DNA of 64,000 nt from assembly GCF_002909445.1 (NCBI RefSeq), contig NZ_PPXC01000002.1, positions 248,001 through 312,000 of the forward strand, read 5' to 3'. Within the stretch, counting starts at the first letter, position 1. Every line of letters starts with the position of its first letter. Positions 34,692 through 43,606 of the stretch are shown one piece after another. The notes beneath the pieces were generated by a model. It ran no database searches. It saw only the letters and a program-made list of their open reading frames with translations, and had not been told where the DNA came from. A program made the translations under genes and the position numbers. Origin of the DNA: Arthrobacter glacialis (GTDB lineage Bacteria > Actinomycetota > Actinomycetes > Actinomycetales > Micrococcaceae).

Positions 34692-36119
34692 GTGACGAGC
34701 CAACAAGATGTCTTTCAGCCCTTTGCCCTTCCCAGCCTAGCCATCCTCGGTGGTGGACCAGGCGGTTATGAAGCCGCGATGGTGGCCGCCTCGATGGGTG
34801 CAACCGTGACCATTGTGGAGCGCGCCGGATTGGGTGGTGCGGCAGTCCTCACCGATGTGGTCCCGTCCAAGTCGCTGATTGCCGTGGCCGAGGCCATGAA
34901 CCGCAGCGTGGATTCCACCGAGCTGGGTGTGAGCTTCGAGACACCCGAGGGCAACCCGAAGACCGTCATGCGTGCGGATCTGAAGAACATCAACGAACGC
35001 GTCATGCGTCTTGCCCGGGAACAGTCAACGGACATCCGCAACGGGCTCGAGGCCTTGGGCGTGAAGATTGTGATCGGCACCGGCCGGCTGTTGGACAACC
35101 GCACCATTGAAGTTGACCGCGGCGAGTCCAAGGAAATCATCAAGGCCGACGCCATCCTGGTCTCTGTGGGCGCCCACCCGCGTGAGCTTGCCACGGCCCA
35201 GCCCGACGGCGAACGCATCCTGAACTGGACCCAGATTTACGATCTGGAAGAGCTCCCCGAAGAACTCATTGTGGTGGGCTCCGGAGTCACGGGTGCCGAG
35301 TTCGCCTCAGCCTTCAACGGCCTGGGCTCCAAGGTCACCTTGATTTCCAGCCGTGAGCAGGTGCTGCCGGGTGAGGACTCCGACGCCGCCGCCGTGCTGG
35401 AGGACGTTTTTGCCCGCCGCGGCCTGCGCGTGCTGTCCCAGTCCCGCGCCGAGGCTGTGGAACGCACGGCCGACGGCGTGGTGGTCACCCTGGGCGACGG
35501 CAGCAAGGTCACCGGATCGCACTGCCTGGTCTGCGTGGGGTCCATCCCGAACACCACCGACATTGGTTTGGAGGCCGCCGGGGTTGAAGTCACCTCCAGC
35601 GGCCACATCAAGGTCGACGGCGTTTCCCGCACCAGTGCGCCCAACGTTTACGCGGCCGGCGACTGCACGGGCGTGTTCGCCTTGGCCTCGGTTGCTGCCA
35701 TGCAGGGCCGCATCGCCGTGGCCCACCTGGGCGGCGACGGTGTGCGCCCCCTGAAACTGACGCAGGTTTCCTCCAACATTTTCACATCCCCCGAAATTGC
35801 CTCGGTGGGAGTCTCGGAAGCCGATCTGGCCTCCGGCAAGTACCAGGGCGACGTCATCAAGCTCTCCCTGCACACCAACGCCCGGGCCAAGATGCGCGGC
35901 GTCAACGACGGATTCATCAAGATCATTGCGCGCAAGGGCTCCGGCACAGTCATTGGTGGCGTTGTGGTGGGCGCTGGCGCGTGTGAGCTGATCTTCCCGA
36001 TCGCCCTGGCCGTCACGCAAAAGCTGCACGTGGACGACGTCGCCAACACCTTCACGGTGTACCCCTCGCTTTCAGGCTCCATCGCCGAAGCGGCCCGCCG
36101 CCTCCACGTCCACATGTAA
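34692..36119 (+). CDS. lpdA: NAD(P)H-quinone dehydrogenase, LpdA type
   Basis: 475 residues from the GTG at 34692. It belongs to the pyridine nucleotide-disulfide oxidoreductase family: ILGGGPGGYEAA (FAD), VVGSGVTGAEFASAF (NAD(P)H) and YAAGDCTG (FAD). The redox-active CxxxxC of lipoamide dehydrogenase is absent; that stretch reads GGAAVLTDVVPSKS. This matches the mycobacterial LpdA (Rv3303c) class, which reduces quinones rather than disulfides. It is a cytoplasmic homodimer, divergent from punA. Confidence 0.85.
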   Translation: MTSQQDVFQPFALPSLAILGGGPGGYEAAMVAASMGATVTIVERAGLGGAAVLTDVVPSKSLIAVAEAMNRSVDSTELGVSFETPEGNPKTVMRADLKNINERVMRLAREQSTDIRNGLEALGVKIVIGTGRLLDNRTIEVDRGESKEIIKADAILVSVGAHPRELATAQPDGERILNWTQIYDLEELPEELIVVGSGVTGAEFASAFNGLGSKVTLISSREQVLPGEDSDAAAVLEDVFARRGLRVLSQSRAEAVERTADGVVVTLGDGSKVTGSHCLVCVGSIPNTTDIGLEAAGVEVTSSGHIKVDGVSRTSAPNVYAAGDCTGVFALASVAAMQGRIAVAHLGGDGVRPLKLTQVSSNIFTSPEIASVGVSEADLASGKYQGDVIKLSLHTNARAKMRGVNDGFIKIIARKGSGTVIGGVVVGAGACELIFPIALAVTQKLHVDDVANTFTVYPSLSGSIAEAARRLHVHM

Positions 36120-36172
36120 CGTCCTTCCCAACCTCCCAAGCTCGGCCAGGATTTGATCTAAGCTCCCCGCCT

Positions 36173-36244
36173 CAACTGACCCGCAGTAGTGGTCGAAAAA
36201 CACCGCGAAATCGCGTTTTTTCGACCACTACTGCGGGTCAGTTG
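36173..36244. repeat. palindromic intergenic repeat, copy 2 (type I)
   Basis: 72 bp with outer arms CAACTGACCCGCAG/CTGCGGGTCAGTTG and inner arms TAGTGGTCGAAAAA/TTTTTCGACCACTA, nearly identical to copy 1. It sits between lpdA and the downstream transporter gene, both on the plus strand, 54 bp after the lpdA stop, where it could end the lpdA transcript. Confidence 0.87.
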
Positions 36245-36325
36245 CGATTTTTACACGGGGCGTGAACTGCCCGTTTTTGCGCCTAGAACATGTGGTTTGT
36301 GGCACAAGTGGGCTAGCGTAGCTTC

Positions 36326-37930
36326 ATGACTAAATCACCCATAGCTGGGGCCGGGGCAGCTGCCCCGGCCCGGCGAGAGACCTTCTCTTCGCGCAAGCTC
36401 TTCATACTCTCGGCGATCGGCTCCGCCGTCGGGCTGGGCAATATCTGGCGCTTCCCTTATGTCGCCTACGAAAACGGTGGGGGCGCCTTCCTGGTTCCCT
36501 ACCTGGTTGCACTGCTGTGCGCCGGCATACCCCTGCTGTTCCTGGACTACTCGATTGGGCACCGCTTCCGCGGCTCAGCCCCGCTGTCGTACCGCAGGCT
36601 GCACCGTGCCGCCGAGCCGCTGGGCTGGTGGCAGGTGCTGATCTGCTTCGTCATCGCCATCTACTATGCGGCGATCATTGCCTGGGCAGCCATGTACACC
36701 TGGTTTTCCGTGACCCAGGCTTGGGGGGATGACGCAGAGGGGTTCTTCTTCACCAACTACCTCCAGTCAGCCCCCGAGGCTGGCTTGTCCTTTGACTACG
36801 TATCCAATGTCTTCTTCCCGATGCTGGCCGTGTGGATCGTGGCCATTGTGATCATGGTGGCCGGTGTTAACAAGGGCATCTCACGCGCCAATGCCGTGTT
36901 CCTGCCGCTGCTGGTGGTCATGTTCGTGATCCTCGTGGTGCAGTCACTCTTCCTCGAAGGCGCCATGGAAGGCCTCAACGCTTTCTTCACCCCGGAATGG
37001 GCTGCTCTGAAGAACCCGAGTGTGTGGGCCGCGGCCTTCGGGCACATCTTCTTCTCCCTCTCAGTGGCCTTTGGCATCATGGTCACCTACTCCTCGTACC
37101 TCAAGCGCAAGACCGACCTGACCGGATCGGGCATGGTGGTGGCCTTCGCCAACTCCGGCTTTGAAATCCTTGCCGGCATTGGCGTTTTTGCTGCCCTTGG
37201 CTTCATGGCCGTGGCATCCGGAACGGCCGTGGACGAGGTCGCCTCCGGCGGCATCGGACTGGCGTTCGTGGCCTTCCCCACCATTGTTTCCGAAGCACCC
37301 TTCGGTGCAGTGTTGGGAGTCCTGTTCTTCGGCTCACTGGTCTTTGCCGGCTTGACCTCGTTGATCTCCATCCTGGAAGTCATCGTGGCGGCGTTCCAGG
37401 ACAAGCTCGGGTGGAGCCGCAAGGTAGCCACCTTGGCCGTCACCATCCCGATCGCCCTGATTTCGCTGATTCTTTTCCCGACCACCACGGGCATCCACTT
37501 GCTGGACACCTCGGACGCGTTCGTGAACCAGTTCGGCATCCTCGCCTGTGCCCTGGTCACAGTTATCGTCGTCTCGGCCGGGCTCAGTAGCCTCCCGCGC
37601 CTGCAGAAGCACCTGAACAAGACCTCAACCATCAAGATGGGCGTCGGCTGGCGCGTTGTGGTTGGCGGCATTGTGCCGGTGGCCCTGGGCTACATGCTCA
37701 TCAACGAGATCCAGACCAAGAGCACCGAGCAGTACTCGGGCTATCCGGCCTGGTTCAACGGGGTGTTCGGTTGGGGCATGGCGGGTGCGCTGATTGTGGG
37801 TGCAGTGCTTCTCTCCTTGATTCCCTGGAGCGAGAAGTCCAGGCTCCACGATGCCGAGTACGACGAGTTCAACGAAGCCGCCGAACGTGACGGCGACGTT
37901 GACAACAACCGAGAGAAGGTTCAATCATGA
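36326..37930 (+). CDS. metP: Na+-dependent methionine/alanine importer, large subunit (NSS family)
   Basis: 534 residues, about 12 membrane segments. The N-terminal NSS signature, FILSAIGSAVGLGNIWRFPY then ENGGGAFLVPYL, contains the unwound TM1 ion/substrate site. In corynebacteria MetP works with the tiny MetS, and here a 47-residue MetS-like ORF overlaps the stop by ATGA, which supports this assignment over a generic sodium symporter. The substrate is inferred from that pairing. Confidence 0.88.
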   Translation: MTKSPIAGAGAAAPARRETFSSRKLFILSAIGSAVGLGNIWRFPYVAYENGGGAFLVPYLVALLCAGIPLLFLDYSIGHRFRGSAPLSYRRLHRAAEPLGWWQVLICFVIAIYYAAIIAWAAMYTWFSVTQAWGDDAEGFFFTNYLQSAPEAGLSFDYVSNVFFPMLAVWIVAIVIMVAGVNKGISRANAVFLPLLVVMFVILVVQSLFLEGAMEGLNAFFTPEWAALKNPSVWAAAFGHIFFSLSVAFGIMVTYSSYLKRKTDLTGSGMVVAFANSGFEILAGIGVFAALGFMAVASGTAVDEVASGGIGLAFVAFPTIVSEAPFGAVLGVLFFGSLVFAGLTSLISILEVIVAAFQDKLGWSRKVATLAVTIPIALISLILFPTTTGIHLLDTSDAFVNQFGILACALVTVIVVSAGLSSLPRLQKHLNKTSTIKMGVGWRVVVGGIVPVALGYMLINEIQTKSTEQYSGYPAWFNGVFGWGMAGALIVGAVLLSLIPWSEKSRLHDAEYDEFNEAAERDGDVDNNREKVQS

Positions 37931-38070
37931 CCCCGGTAGCCATCACCATGATGATCATTGCCTTGTTGACGATTTGGGGCGGGCTGGCCTTGGCCATGTG
38001 GAACTTGGCCCGCCACCCGGAAGATGAGGATCAGCTTCCGGCCCCCGAGGAAATGCCGCACGAGCTCTAG
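37927..38070 (+). CDS. metS: methionine/alanine importer small subunit
   Basis: 47 residues, starting in the ATGA that ends metP. It has a single membrane helix (VAITMMIIALLTIWGGLALA), then MWNLARHPED and an acidic tail ending PHEL. Size, position and the WNLxRHP motif match MetS, which is required for MetP transport in corynebacteria. Translational coupling suggests stoichiometric production. Confidence 0.88.
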   Translation: MTPVAITMMIIALLTIWGGLALAMWNLARHPEDEDQLPAPEEMPHEL

Positions 38071-38085
38071 CGGCGACGACCGCGC

Positions 38086-38157
38086 CAACTGACCCGCAGA
38101 AAACGCCGAAAATCACGGTAAAACCGTGAATTTTCGGCGTTTTCTGCGGGTCAGTTG
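38086..38157. repeat. palindromic intergenic repeat, copy 3 (type II)
   Basis: 72 bp with outer arms CAACTGACCCGCAG/CTGCGGGTCAGTTG. The inner arms AAAACGCCGAAAAT/ATTTTCGGCGTTTT differ from copies 1 and 2 but match copy 4 at 53873. It lies between metS and the convergent reductase gene and could terminate both. Confidence 0.87.
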
Positions 38158-38189
38158 TGAAGTTGTGAAGTTGTGAAGTTGTGAAGTTG
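38153..38189. repeat. 8-bp tandem repeat
   Basis: AGTTGTGA repeated four times (38153-38184), followed by AGTTG. It begins inside the right end of the type II palindrome and ends just before the stop of the gene at 38193. It looks like a replication-slippage product. Confidence 0.85.
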
Positions 38190-38192
38190 GTT

Positions 38193-39707
38193 TTAGGCGG
38201 GGGCGAAGTGCTTCTCGATCAGCTCCTTGAGCTCTCCGTGGCAACCACCACAACCCGTTCCTGCCCGGGTAACCGCAGAGACTTCCGCAACGGTCGAGCA
38301 GCCGCGGGCGGCGGCGGCCGTGATGGTTTCCTCCGCCACACCGGCGCACCGGCACACTGTCCGGGCCGGATCCGCCGTGGCCGCAGTGTCCCTGTCGGGG
38401 CCGTCCAGACGCAGCAGGGCCGACCTGTCTGCCGGGAGTTCGGAGCCGCGTTCAAAGAGCAGCGTGAGCTCGGCGCCCGTGCGGGGCATGCCCACGCTGA
38501 TGAAGCCGGCCAGTACCCCGTCGCGGGTGCTCATTTTCACGTATTTTCCGTGCTCGGGGTCAGCCCACTGGCTCACGGACAGGCCCGGAACGGGATCGAA
38601 CGGCCCGGCCTGCACTTCCCCGGCGGCCGCAACATCCACGCCCCGCGCCTTGAGCATCATGACCGGGGCACGCTCGGCCGGCAGCGGCACTGCCAAAGAT
38701 CCCGTCAGGAAGTCCGCGAGCCATTCGGCCTGCCGCCAGCCGGGGCCAATCAGCCCCAGCGGCCCATCACTGGCAGCACAGTCGGCGCAGTCGGAGTCCA
38801 AGCAGCGGACCTGCGCGCAGTCGCCCATGGCAAAAACGTTCGGATCGTGCAGGGCAGCGAGCCGGTGGTCCACCAGAATTCCCCGGTCCGTGGCCAGTCC
38901 AGCTCCAGCCGCCACCTCAACGCGAGGCCGCACGCCACAGGAAAGCACCAGCAGATCACCCTCAACGGGAGCACCACTTTCCTGCAGCAGGGCAGAGAAC
39001 CGAAGTTCGCCGTCGTGCCCGGGGCTCAGCTGCACCCCCACAGAGCGGGCGTTCGAGATGACGGTGATGCCGCTGCTGCGCAGGGCTGCGGCCAGGGTGT
39101 GCCCGGCCCCGGCGTCGATGCTCCGCGCCAATGCGTGCGTGCCGTGGTGAACGACAGTCACGCTGGCGCCCTCATCCTGCGCCGCCAGCGCCGCCTCCAG
39201 GCCCAGAATTCCACCGCCCAGCACCACCACTTTTGCCTTGCGGTCGACGGCGTCGCTCAGCTGGGCGGCGTCGGCCAGATCCCGCAGCGCCGTGACGCCC
39301 CGGGGCAGCGCAACCCGGGCGGCCGGGTCAGGGTTGAGACCGTGCAGGGGTGGCACCACGGGGCGCGCGCCGGTGGCGAACACCAATTTGCTGTAGCGAA
39401 GGGAGGTGCCGTCCGCCAACCGCACCTGTTGGCGGGCCCGGTCCAGGCGCAGCACCCGCGTGCCCAGGTGAACGTTGACGCCCGCCGCCACAAGTTCCGC
39501 GGCATCCGAGAGCGCAATGGCTGCAGCGGTGGTGCGCCCCACGCCAAGATCGGCCACCAGCACGCGGTTATAGGCGGCGGCAGATTCCTCGCCGATGACG
39601 GTGAGCGCCACAGCGCCGCTGCGGACGGCGGGGAGCAGCTGGTCCACGAACCTGGCGGCAACAGGCCCATAGCCCACAACAACTATGTGCAGGGGTGTGT
39701 TCGTCAT
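38193..39707 (-). CDS. FAD-dependent NAD(P)H reductase with BFD-like [2Fe-2S] domain (NasB-like)
   Basis: 504 residues from the ATG at 39707 (GGAGGAG upstream). It has an FAD-binding start (IVVVGYGPVAARFVDQLLP), a second nucleotide site (VVVLGGGILGLEAALAAQ) and a C-terminal BFD-type cluster domain (TVCRCAGVAEE..GTGCGGCHGEL). It is homologous to the N-terminal half of NirB but without the siroheme domain. It is the last gene of narK-nasA-this gene, so it is probably the electron-donating subunit that takes NAD(P)H electrons to the nitrate reductase. Confidence 0.82.
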   Translation of the reverse strand: MTNTPLHIVVVGYGPVAARFVDQLLPAVRSGAVALTVIGEESAAAYNRVLVADLGVGRTTAAAIALSDAAELVAAGVNVHLGTRVLRLDRARQQVRLADGTSLRYSKLVFATGARPVVPPLHGLNPDPAARVALPRGVTALRDLADAAQLSDAVDRKAKVVVLGGGILGLEAALAAQDEGASVTVVHHGTHALARSIDAGAGHTLAAALRSSGITVISNARSVGVQLSPGHDGELRFSALLQESGAPVEGDLLVLSCGVRPRVEVAAGAGLATDRGILVDHRLAALHDPNVFAMGDCAQVRCLDSDCADCAASDGPLGLIGPGWRQAEWLADFLTGSLAVPLPAERAPVMMLKARGVDVAAAGEVQAGPFDPVPGLSVSQWADPEHGKYVKMSTRDGVLAGFISVGMPRTGAELTLLFERGSELPADRSALLRLDGPDRDTAATADPARTVCRCAGVAEETITAAAARGCSTVAEVSAVTRAGTGCGGCHGELKELIEKHFAPA

Positions 39708-39739
39708 GGCTCCTCCTTCAGTAGTGCTTCGGTGGTGCT

Positions 39740-41884
39740 TCAGTTTTGCGACAGTGCTGTGACGGTGACTGCGCTTGCCTTGAATTCGGGCATCCCCGAG
39801 ATGGGGTCGATGGCCTGGCTGGTCAACAAATTCGCGTTCTCGTCCTGGGCAAAATGAAAGGGCAAAAAAACGGTGTCGGAGCGGATGGCAGTGCTGTGTT
39901 TGGCCTGGCACCGCACCGTTCCGCGGGTGTTGGCAACGGTGACCATGCCGCCGTCGGAAATTCCACGGGACGCCGCAGCCAGGGGATGGATGAGCAGTTG
40001 GGCGCGGGGCACGGCGCCGGCCAGCTCGGCCACGCGGCGGGTCTGGGCCCCGGATTGGTAGTGCTCCAGCAGCCGCCCCGTCACCAGGGCCAGCGTTGCA
40101 CCGGTGAAAAGCGGGTCCCGCGCCGGGTCCGCGGAGGGGGAGACGGGCGTCAGCACCGCGCGGCCGTCCGGGTGGGCAAAGGCGTCCAAAAATAGCCGGG
40201 GCGTGCCCGTGCTGCCGGCGGGGTAGGGCCAGTAGGCAGGCTCACCGGAATCGAGCAGCGCATAGTCAATGCCGGAGTAGTCGGCCAGACCCCCGGCGGA
40301 AGCGGCCCGCAACTCGGTGAAGACGGTTTCGGGGTCGGCGCTGAAGACGGACGGCGCGTTGAGCCTGCAGGCCAGTTCAGCCATGATCCACAGCTCCGAA
40401 CGCGCCCCCAGGGGCGGGGTCAGCGCGGCCCGACGGCGCAGCACCCGGCCCTCCAGATTGGTCATGGTGCCCTCCTCCTCGGCCCATTGCAGGACCGGCA
40501 GCACCAGATCCGCCTCCTGCGCCGTCTCCGACATGAAGAAATCACACACCACCAAAAAATCCAGGGCACGCAAGCCTTTCAGCACCTGGCTGGCGTTGGG
40601 GGCCGACACAGCCACATTGGCCCCGTGAATGAAGAAGGTGCGCACCCCGTTTGGCTTGCCCAGCGACGCCAAGAGTTCGACGGCGGGAAGTCCCGGCCCC
40701 GGGATCAGCGCCGGATCCACGCCCCACACCTTCGCCACATGCTTCCGGGCTGCGGGATCGGTGATCTTGCGGTAGCCGGGGAGCTGGTCGGCCTTTTGGC
40801 CATGTTCCCGGCCGCCCTGTCCATTGCCCTGACCCGTCAGCGTGCCGTAACCGCTGTTGGCGGAGCCGGGCAGGCCCAGGATCAGGGCCAGATTGATGGC
40901 AGCCGTGGCGGTGTCCGTGCCGTCGACGTGCTGCTCCACGCCGCGCCCGGTCAGGATGTAGCTGCCGCCGCCGCGTGCCCCTTGTGCCAACAGGCGTACT
41001 GTTTCGCGCAGCAGGTGCACGGGAACGCCGGTGATCGATTGGACTCGTTCCGGCCACCACTGGGCCACGCTGCGGGCCACGGCCTGGTAGCCCGCAGTTC
41101 TGCTGGCAACGAAGCCTGCATCCGCAAAACCGTCGTGGATGGCGATGTGGCTCAGGCCTAGCAGCAGGACCAGATCCGTGGCCGGGACGGGCGCCAGGTG
41201 CAGGCCGGCGCCGTCGGCCGTGAAATCTGCAGTGGCCGTGCGCCGGGGGTCCACCACCACCAAGCCGCCGGCAGCGCGGGCACCCTGGAGGTGCTGGATG
41301 AACGGGGGCATGGTCTCGGCAACATTTGAACCAAGCAGCAATACGGCGTCGGCCCTGTCCAAGTCCTCGAGCGGAAACGGCAGGCCCCTGTCCAGGCCAA
41401 AGGCCCTGTTGCCGGCGGCGGCAGCCGAGGACATGCAAAACCGGCCGTTGTAGTCGATCCTTGAGGTGCCCAGGGCCAGCCGGGCAAACTTGCCCAACTG
41501 GTAGGCCTTCTCATTGGTCAGCCCGCCACCGCCAAACACACCCACGGCATCCGGGCCATGGCTTGCGCGGGTCCGCTGCACCTGGTCCGCAATCAGGTCC
41601 AGTGCCAGTGTCCACGGCACCGGGCGGTGAATTCCGTCCCGGCCCCGGAGCAGGGGAGTGGTGACCCGTTCGGGATGGCCCAGCAGGGCTGCCGCTGTCC
41701 ACCCCTTGCGGCACAGCCCTCCGCGGTTGGTGGGGAAGTCACGGCCCGTGATGACGGGCCCCGGCGTGGCTGGTGTTGGGGCTCCCGCTCTTGCTGGTCC
41801 TGTCGCGGCCGGCGTCACCGTCATGGCGCACTGCAGTGCGCAATAGGGACAGTGGGTGTCCGTGGCGTTCGAGGGCACCGTCAC
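39740..41884 (-). CDS. nasA: assimilatory nitrate reductase, molybdopterin catalytic subunit
   Basis: 714 residues from the GTG at 41884, which shares one base with the narK stop (TAGTG). The N-terminal [4Fe-4S] site is CPYCALQC..GGLCRKGW, followed by the bis-MGD domains (GSNVAETMPP, VVDPRRTATADF, FFIHGANVAVSAPN, LPVLQWAEEEGTMTNLEGR) and the C-terminal molydopterin-dinucleotide domain (LVTGRLLEHYQSG). It reduces nitrate to nitrite in the cytoplasm. The frame stays open far upstream, but that part is out of frame with narK and is not coding. It lacks its own [2Fe-2S] tail, so electrons must come through the next gene product. Confidence 0.93.
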   Translation of the reverse strand: MTVPSNATDTHCPYCALQCAMTVTPAATGPARAGAPTPATPGPVITGRDFPTNRGGLCRKGWTAAALLGHPERVTTPLLRGRDGIHRPVPWTLALDLIADQVQRTRASHGPDAVGVFGGGGLTNEKAYQLGKFARLALGTSRIDYNGRFCMSSAAAAGNRAFGLDRGLPFPLEDLDRADAVLLLGSNVAETMPPFIQHLQGARAAGGLVVVDPRRTATADFTADGAGLHLAPVPATDLVLLLGLSHIAIHDGFADAGFVASRTAGYQAVARSVAQWWPERVQSITGVPVHLLRETVRLLAQGARGGGSYILTGRGVEQHVDGTDTATAAINLALILGLPGSANSGYGTLTGQGNGQGGREHGQKADQLPGYRKITDPAARKHVAKVWGVDPALIPGPGLPAVELLASLGKPNGVRTFFIHGANVAVSAPNASQVLKGLRALDFLVVCDFFMSETAQEADLVLPVLQWAEEEGTMTNLEGRVLRRRAALTPPLGARSELWIMAELACRLNAPSVFSADPETVFTELRAASAGGLADYSGIDYALLDSGEPAYWPYPAGSTGTPRLFLDAFAHPDGRAVLTPVSPSADPARDPLFTGATLALVTGRLLEHYQSGAQTRRVAELAGAVPRAQLLIHPLAAASRGISDGGMVTVANTRGTVRCQAKHSTAIRSDTVFLPFHFAQDENANLLTSQAIDPISGMPEFKASAVTVTALSQN

Positions 41885-43290
41885 TAGACGCTTCCCAGCT
41901 TGGCGGCGGAGGAGGGGCGCAGGTACACGGCCCAGGTCACTGCCATGAGCACCAGATACGCGGCCACAAAGGCGAGGAAGGCGTTCTCGTAACCACCTGT
42001 GGCCTGGCGGGAGGCGTTGAGGACCTGCGGAACCAAGAATCCGCCGTAAGCGCCAATCGCGGAGATGATGCCCAGCGCGGCCGACGCCTTGCGGGCGGCA
42101 CTCATTTTGCCGCCGTCGTCCGACTTGGACCGCAGCGCGAACACCATGGGGATCATGCGGTACGTGGAGCCGTTGCCGGCGCCTGCCGCGGCGAAGAGCA
42201 CCAGGAACAGGATCAGGAACAGCCCGAAACTGCCCAGCGGGAGGGTGAGGAGCTGGGCCAGTGCCGTGAGGGCCAGGACGCCGAAGCAGGCCACTGTGAC
42301 CCGGGCACCGCCCCAGCGATCGGCCAGTTTCCCGCCAAAGGGACGGGCCAGGGAACCCACCAGTGCGCCCAGGAAGGCCAACGAGATGATGGCCGGGCCA
42401 ATGGGGATGCCCACGCCGGAGCCAAAGGAATCCACAATCAGTTTCGGGAAAACGGCCGCAAAGCCAATGAACGAGCCAAACGTGCCAATGTACAGCAGTG
42501 CCAGAATCCACAGGTGCGGTTCGCGCAAGGAGGCCAGCGAACCGGCAATGTCCGACTTGGCGCTGGCCAGATTGTCCATGTACCTCCAGGCACCCCACGC
42601 GGCGATCAGGATCAGCGGCACCCACATGAGCCCGGCAAGCGGGAGTCCAAGGGTGCCGGCGGCGAGGAAGGTGACTGCCAGCGGGACCATGAATTGTGCG
42701 ACGGCGGCGCCCAAGTTCCCGCCCGCGGCGTTTAGTCCCAGCGCCCAACCCTTTTCGCGGGCCGGGAAGAAGTAGGTGATGTTCGCCATCGAGGAGGCGA
42801 AGTTGCCGCCACCCAGGCCCGCCAGTGCCGCAACTGCCAGCATGGTGCCGAACGGAGTGGTGGGATCGCTGAGGCACCAGGCCATGCCCAGTGTGGGTAT
42901 GAGCAGGAGCAATGCCGAGATGATGGTCCAGTTGCGCCCGCCAAATTTCGCCACCATGAAGGTGTACGGGATGCGCAGGGTGGCTCCCACCAGGGATGGG
43001 ATGGAGATGAGCCAGAACAGTTCTGCAGAGCTGAAGGTGAAGCCTGCGCCGGGCAGGAACACCACCACTATGGACCACAGCTGCCACACCACGAAGCCCA
43101 GGAACTCGCAGGCGATGGACCACCAAAGATTGCGCCTGGCGATGGCCCGGCCCGCGGTTTCCCATTGCGCCGTGTCCTCGGCGTCCCAACCGTGCAGCCA
43201 CCGTCCCGGTGTGCCCGTCAGTGCCGCGCCGGTGGTTCCGGCGCTGGTTCCGGCCTGAACCATTGAGCCGTTCATGTTCTCTACAGACAT
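41884..43290 (-). CDS. narK: nitrate/nitrite transporter, MFS NNP family
   Basis: 468 residues from the ATG at 43290, preceded by GGGAGG; 21 further in-frame codons upstream derive from a tandem repeat and lack a site. 12 membrane segments. NNP signatures include GGGNFASSMANITYFFPAREKGWALGLNAAGGNLG in pieces around residues 145-180 and FGAAGAGNGS-type motif (AAAGAGNGSTYRMIP) near 340. It imports nitrate (and probably exports nitrite) for the reductases encoded downstream. It is the first gene of the operon, one-base overlap with nasA. Confidence 0.92.
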   Translation of the reverse strand: MSVENMNGSMVQAGTSAGTTGAALTGTPGRWLHGWDAEDTAQWETAGRAIARRNLWWSIACEFLGFVVWQLWSIVVVFLPGAGFTFSSAELFWLISIPSLVGATLRIPYTFMVAKFGGRNWTIISALLLLIPTLGMAWCLSDPTTPFGTMLAVAALAGLGGGNFASSMANITYFFPAREKGWALGLNAAGGNLGAAVAQFMVPLAVTFLAAGTLGLPLAGLMWVPLILIAAWGAWRYMDNLASAKSDIAGSLASLREPHLWILALLYIGTFGSFIGFAAVFPKLIVDSFGSGVGIPIGPAIISLAFLGALVGSLARPFGGKLADRWGGARVTVACFGVLALTALAQLLTLPLGSFGLFLILFLVLFAAAGAGNGSTYRMIPMVFALRSKSDDGGKMSAARKASAALGIISAIGAYGGFLVPQVLNASRQATGGYENAFLAFVAAYLVLMAVTWAVYLRPSSAAKLGSV

Positions 43291-43606
43291 GACATGCCTC
43301 CCTCTTCGCTTCGCTGTGTGATCGTCGCTGTGTTTCCAACCCTGTGTTTCCAACCCTGTGTGATCAACGTTAGGGAGGCGGCGTTTCGGGGGCCGTCACC
43401 GGGTGTGAAATCGTTGTGACATTTCCCTATCCACGCGCGGCCCGGCGTTGTTAGGCTGCGTCTGCAACGCACCCGAATGTCCAAATAGTGGCGCTAGTTG
43501 TCCAATGGGTGGACGCTACCTATAGAGTTGACGGTCGCACAAAGTATCGCCAACGCCTTGTATCGGTTCACAAATGTCTGACAGGGCCCTTAGAGAAAGC
43601 CGAACC
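43291..43606. promoter_or_regulatory. divergent region between narK and an MHS transporter
   Basis: About 315 bp without a gene. It contains a tandem 14-bp repeat (GTGTTTCCAACCCT twice, 43330-43357) in the narK leader and, further right, sequence with GTGTGAAATCGTTGTGACA near 43409. No reliable GlnR-spaced pair was found, though GAAAC half-sites occur within each 14-bp unit on the minus strand. Confidence 0.4.
43330..43357. repeat. 14-bp tandem duplication in narK leader
   Basis: GTGTTTCCAACCCT occurs twice in direct succession, followed by GTGTGATCAAC. On the narK strand each copy reads AGGGTTGGAAACAC, so GGAAAC half-sites recur every 14 bp. It may be a regulator site array or simple slippage. 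Confidence 0.8.

Noticed and set aside
39740-43339. A single open frame of about 1200 codons suggesting a giant nitrate reductase-transporter fusion
   Set aside because: The first 480 codons lie out of frame opposite the intact narK reading frame on the same strand and have shadow-type composition. narK stops and nasA starts at 41884-41886.
43395-43430. GlnR box upstream of narK (GTGAAATCGTTGTGACA)
   Set aside because: The half-sites do not have the xTnAC-n6-xnAAC layout; calling it would be guesswork.
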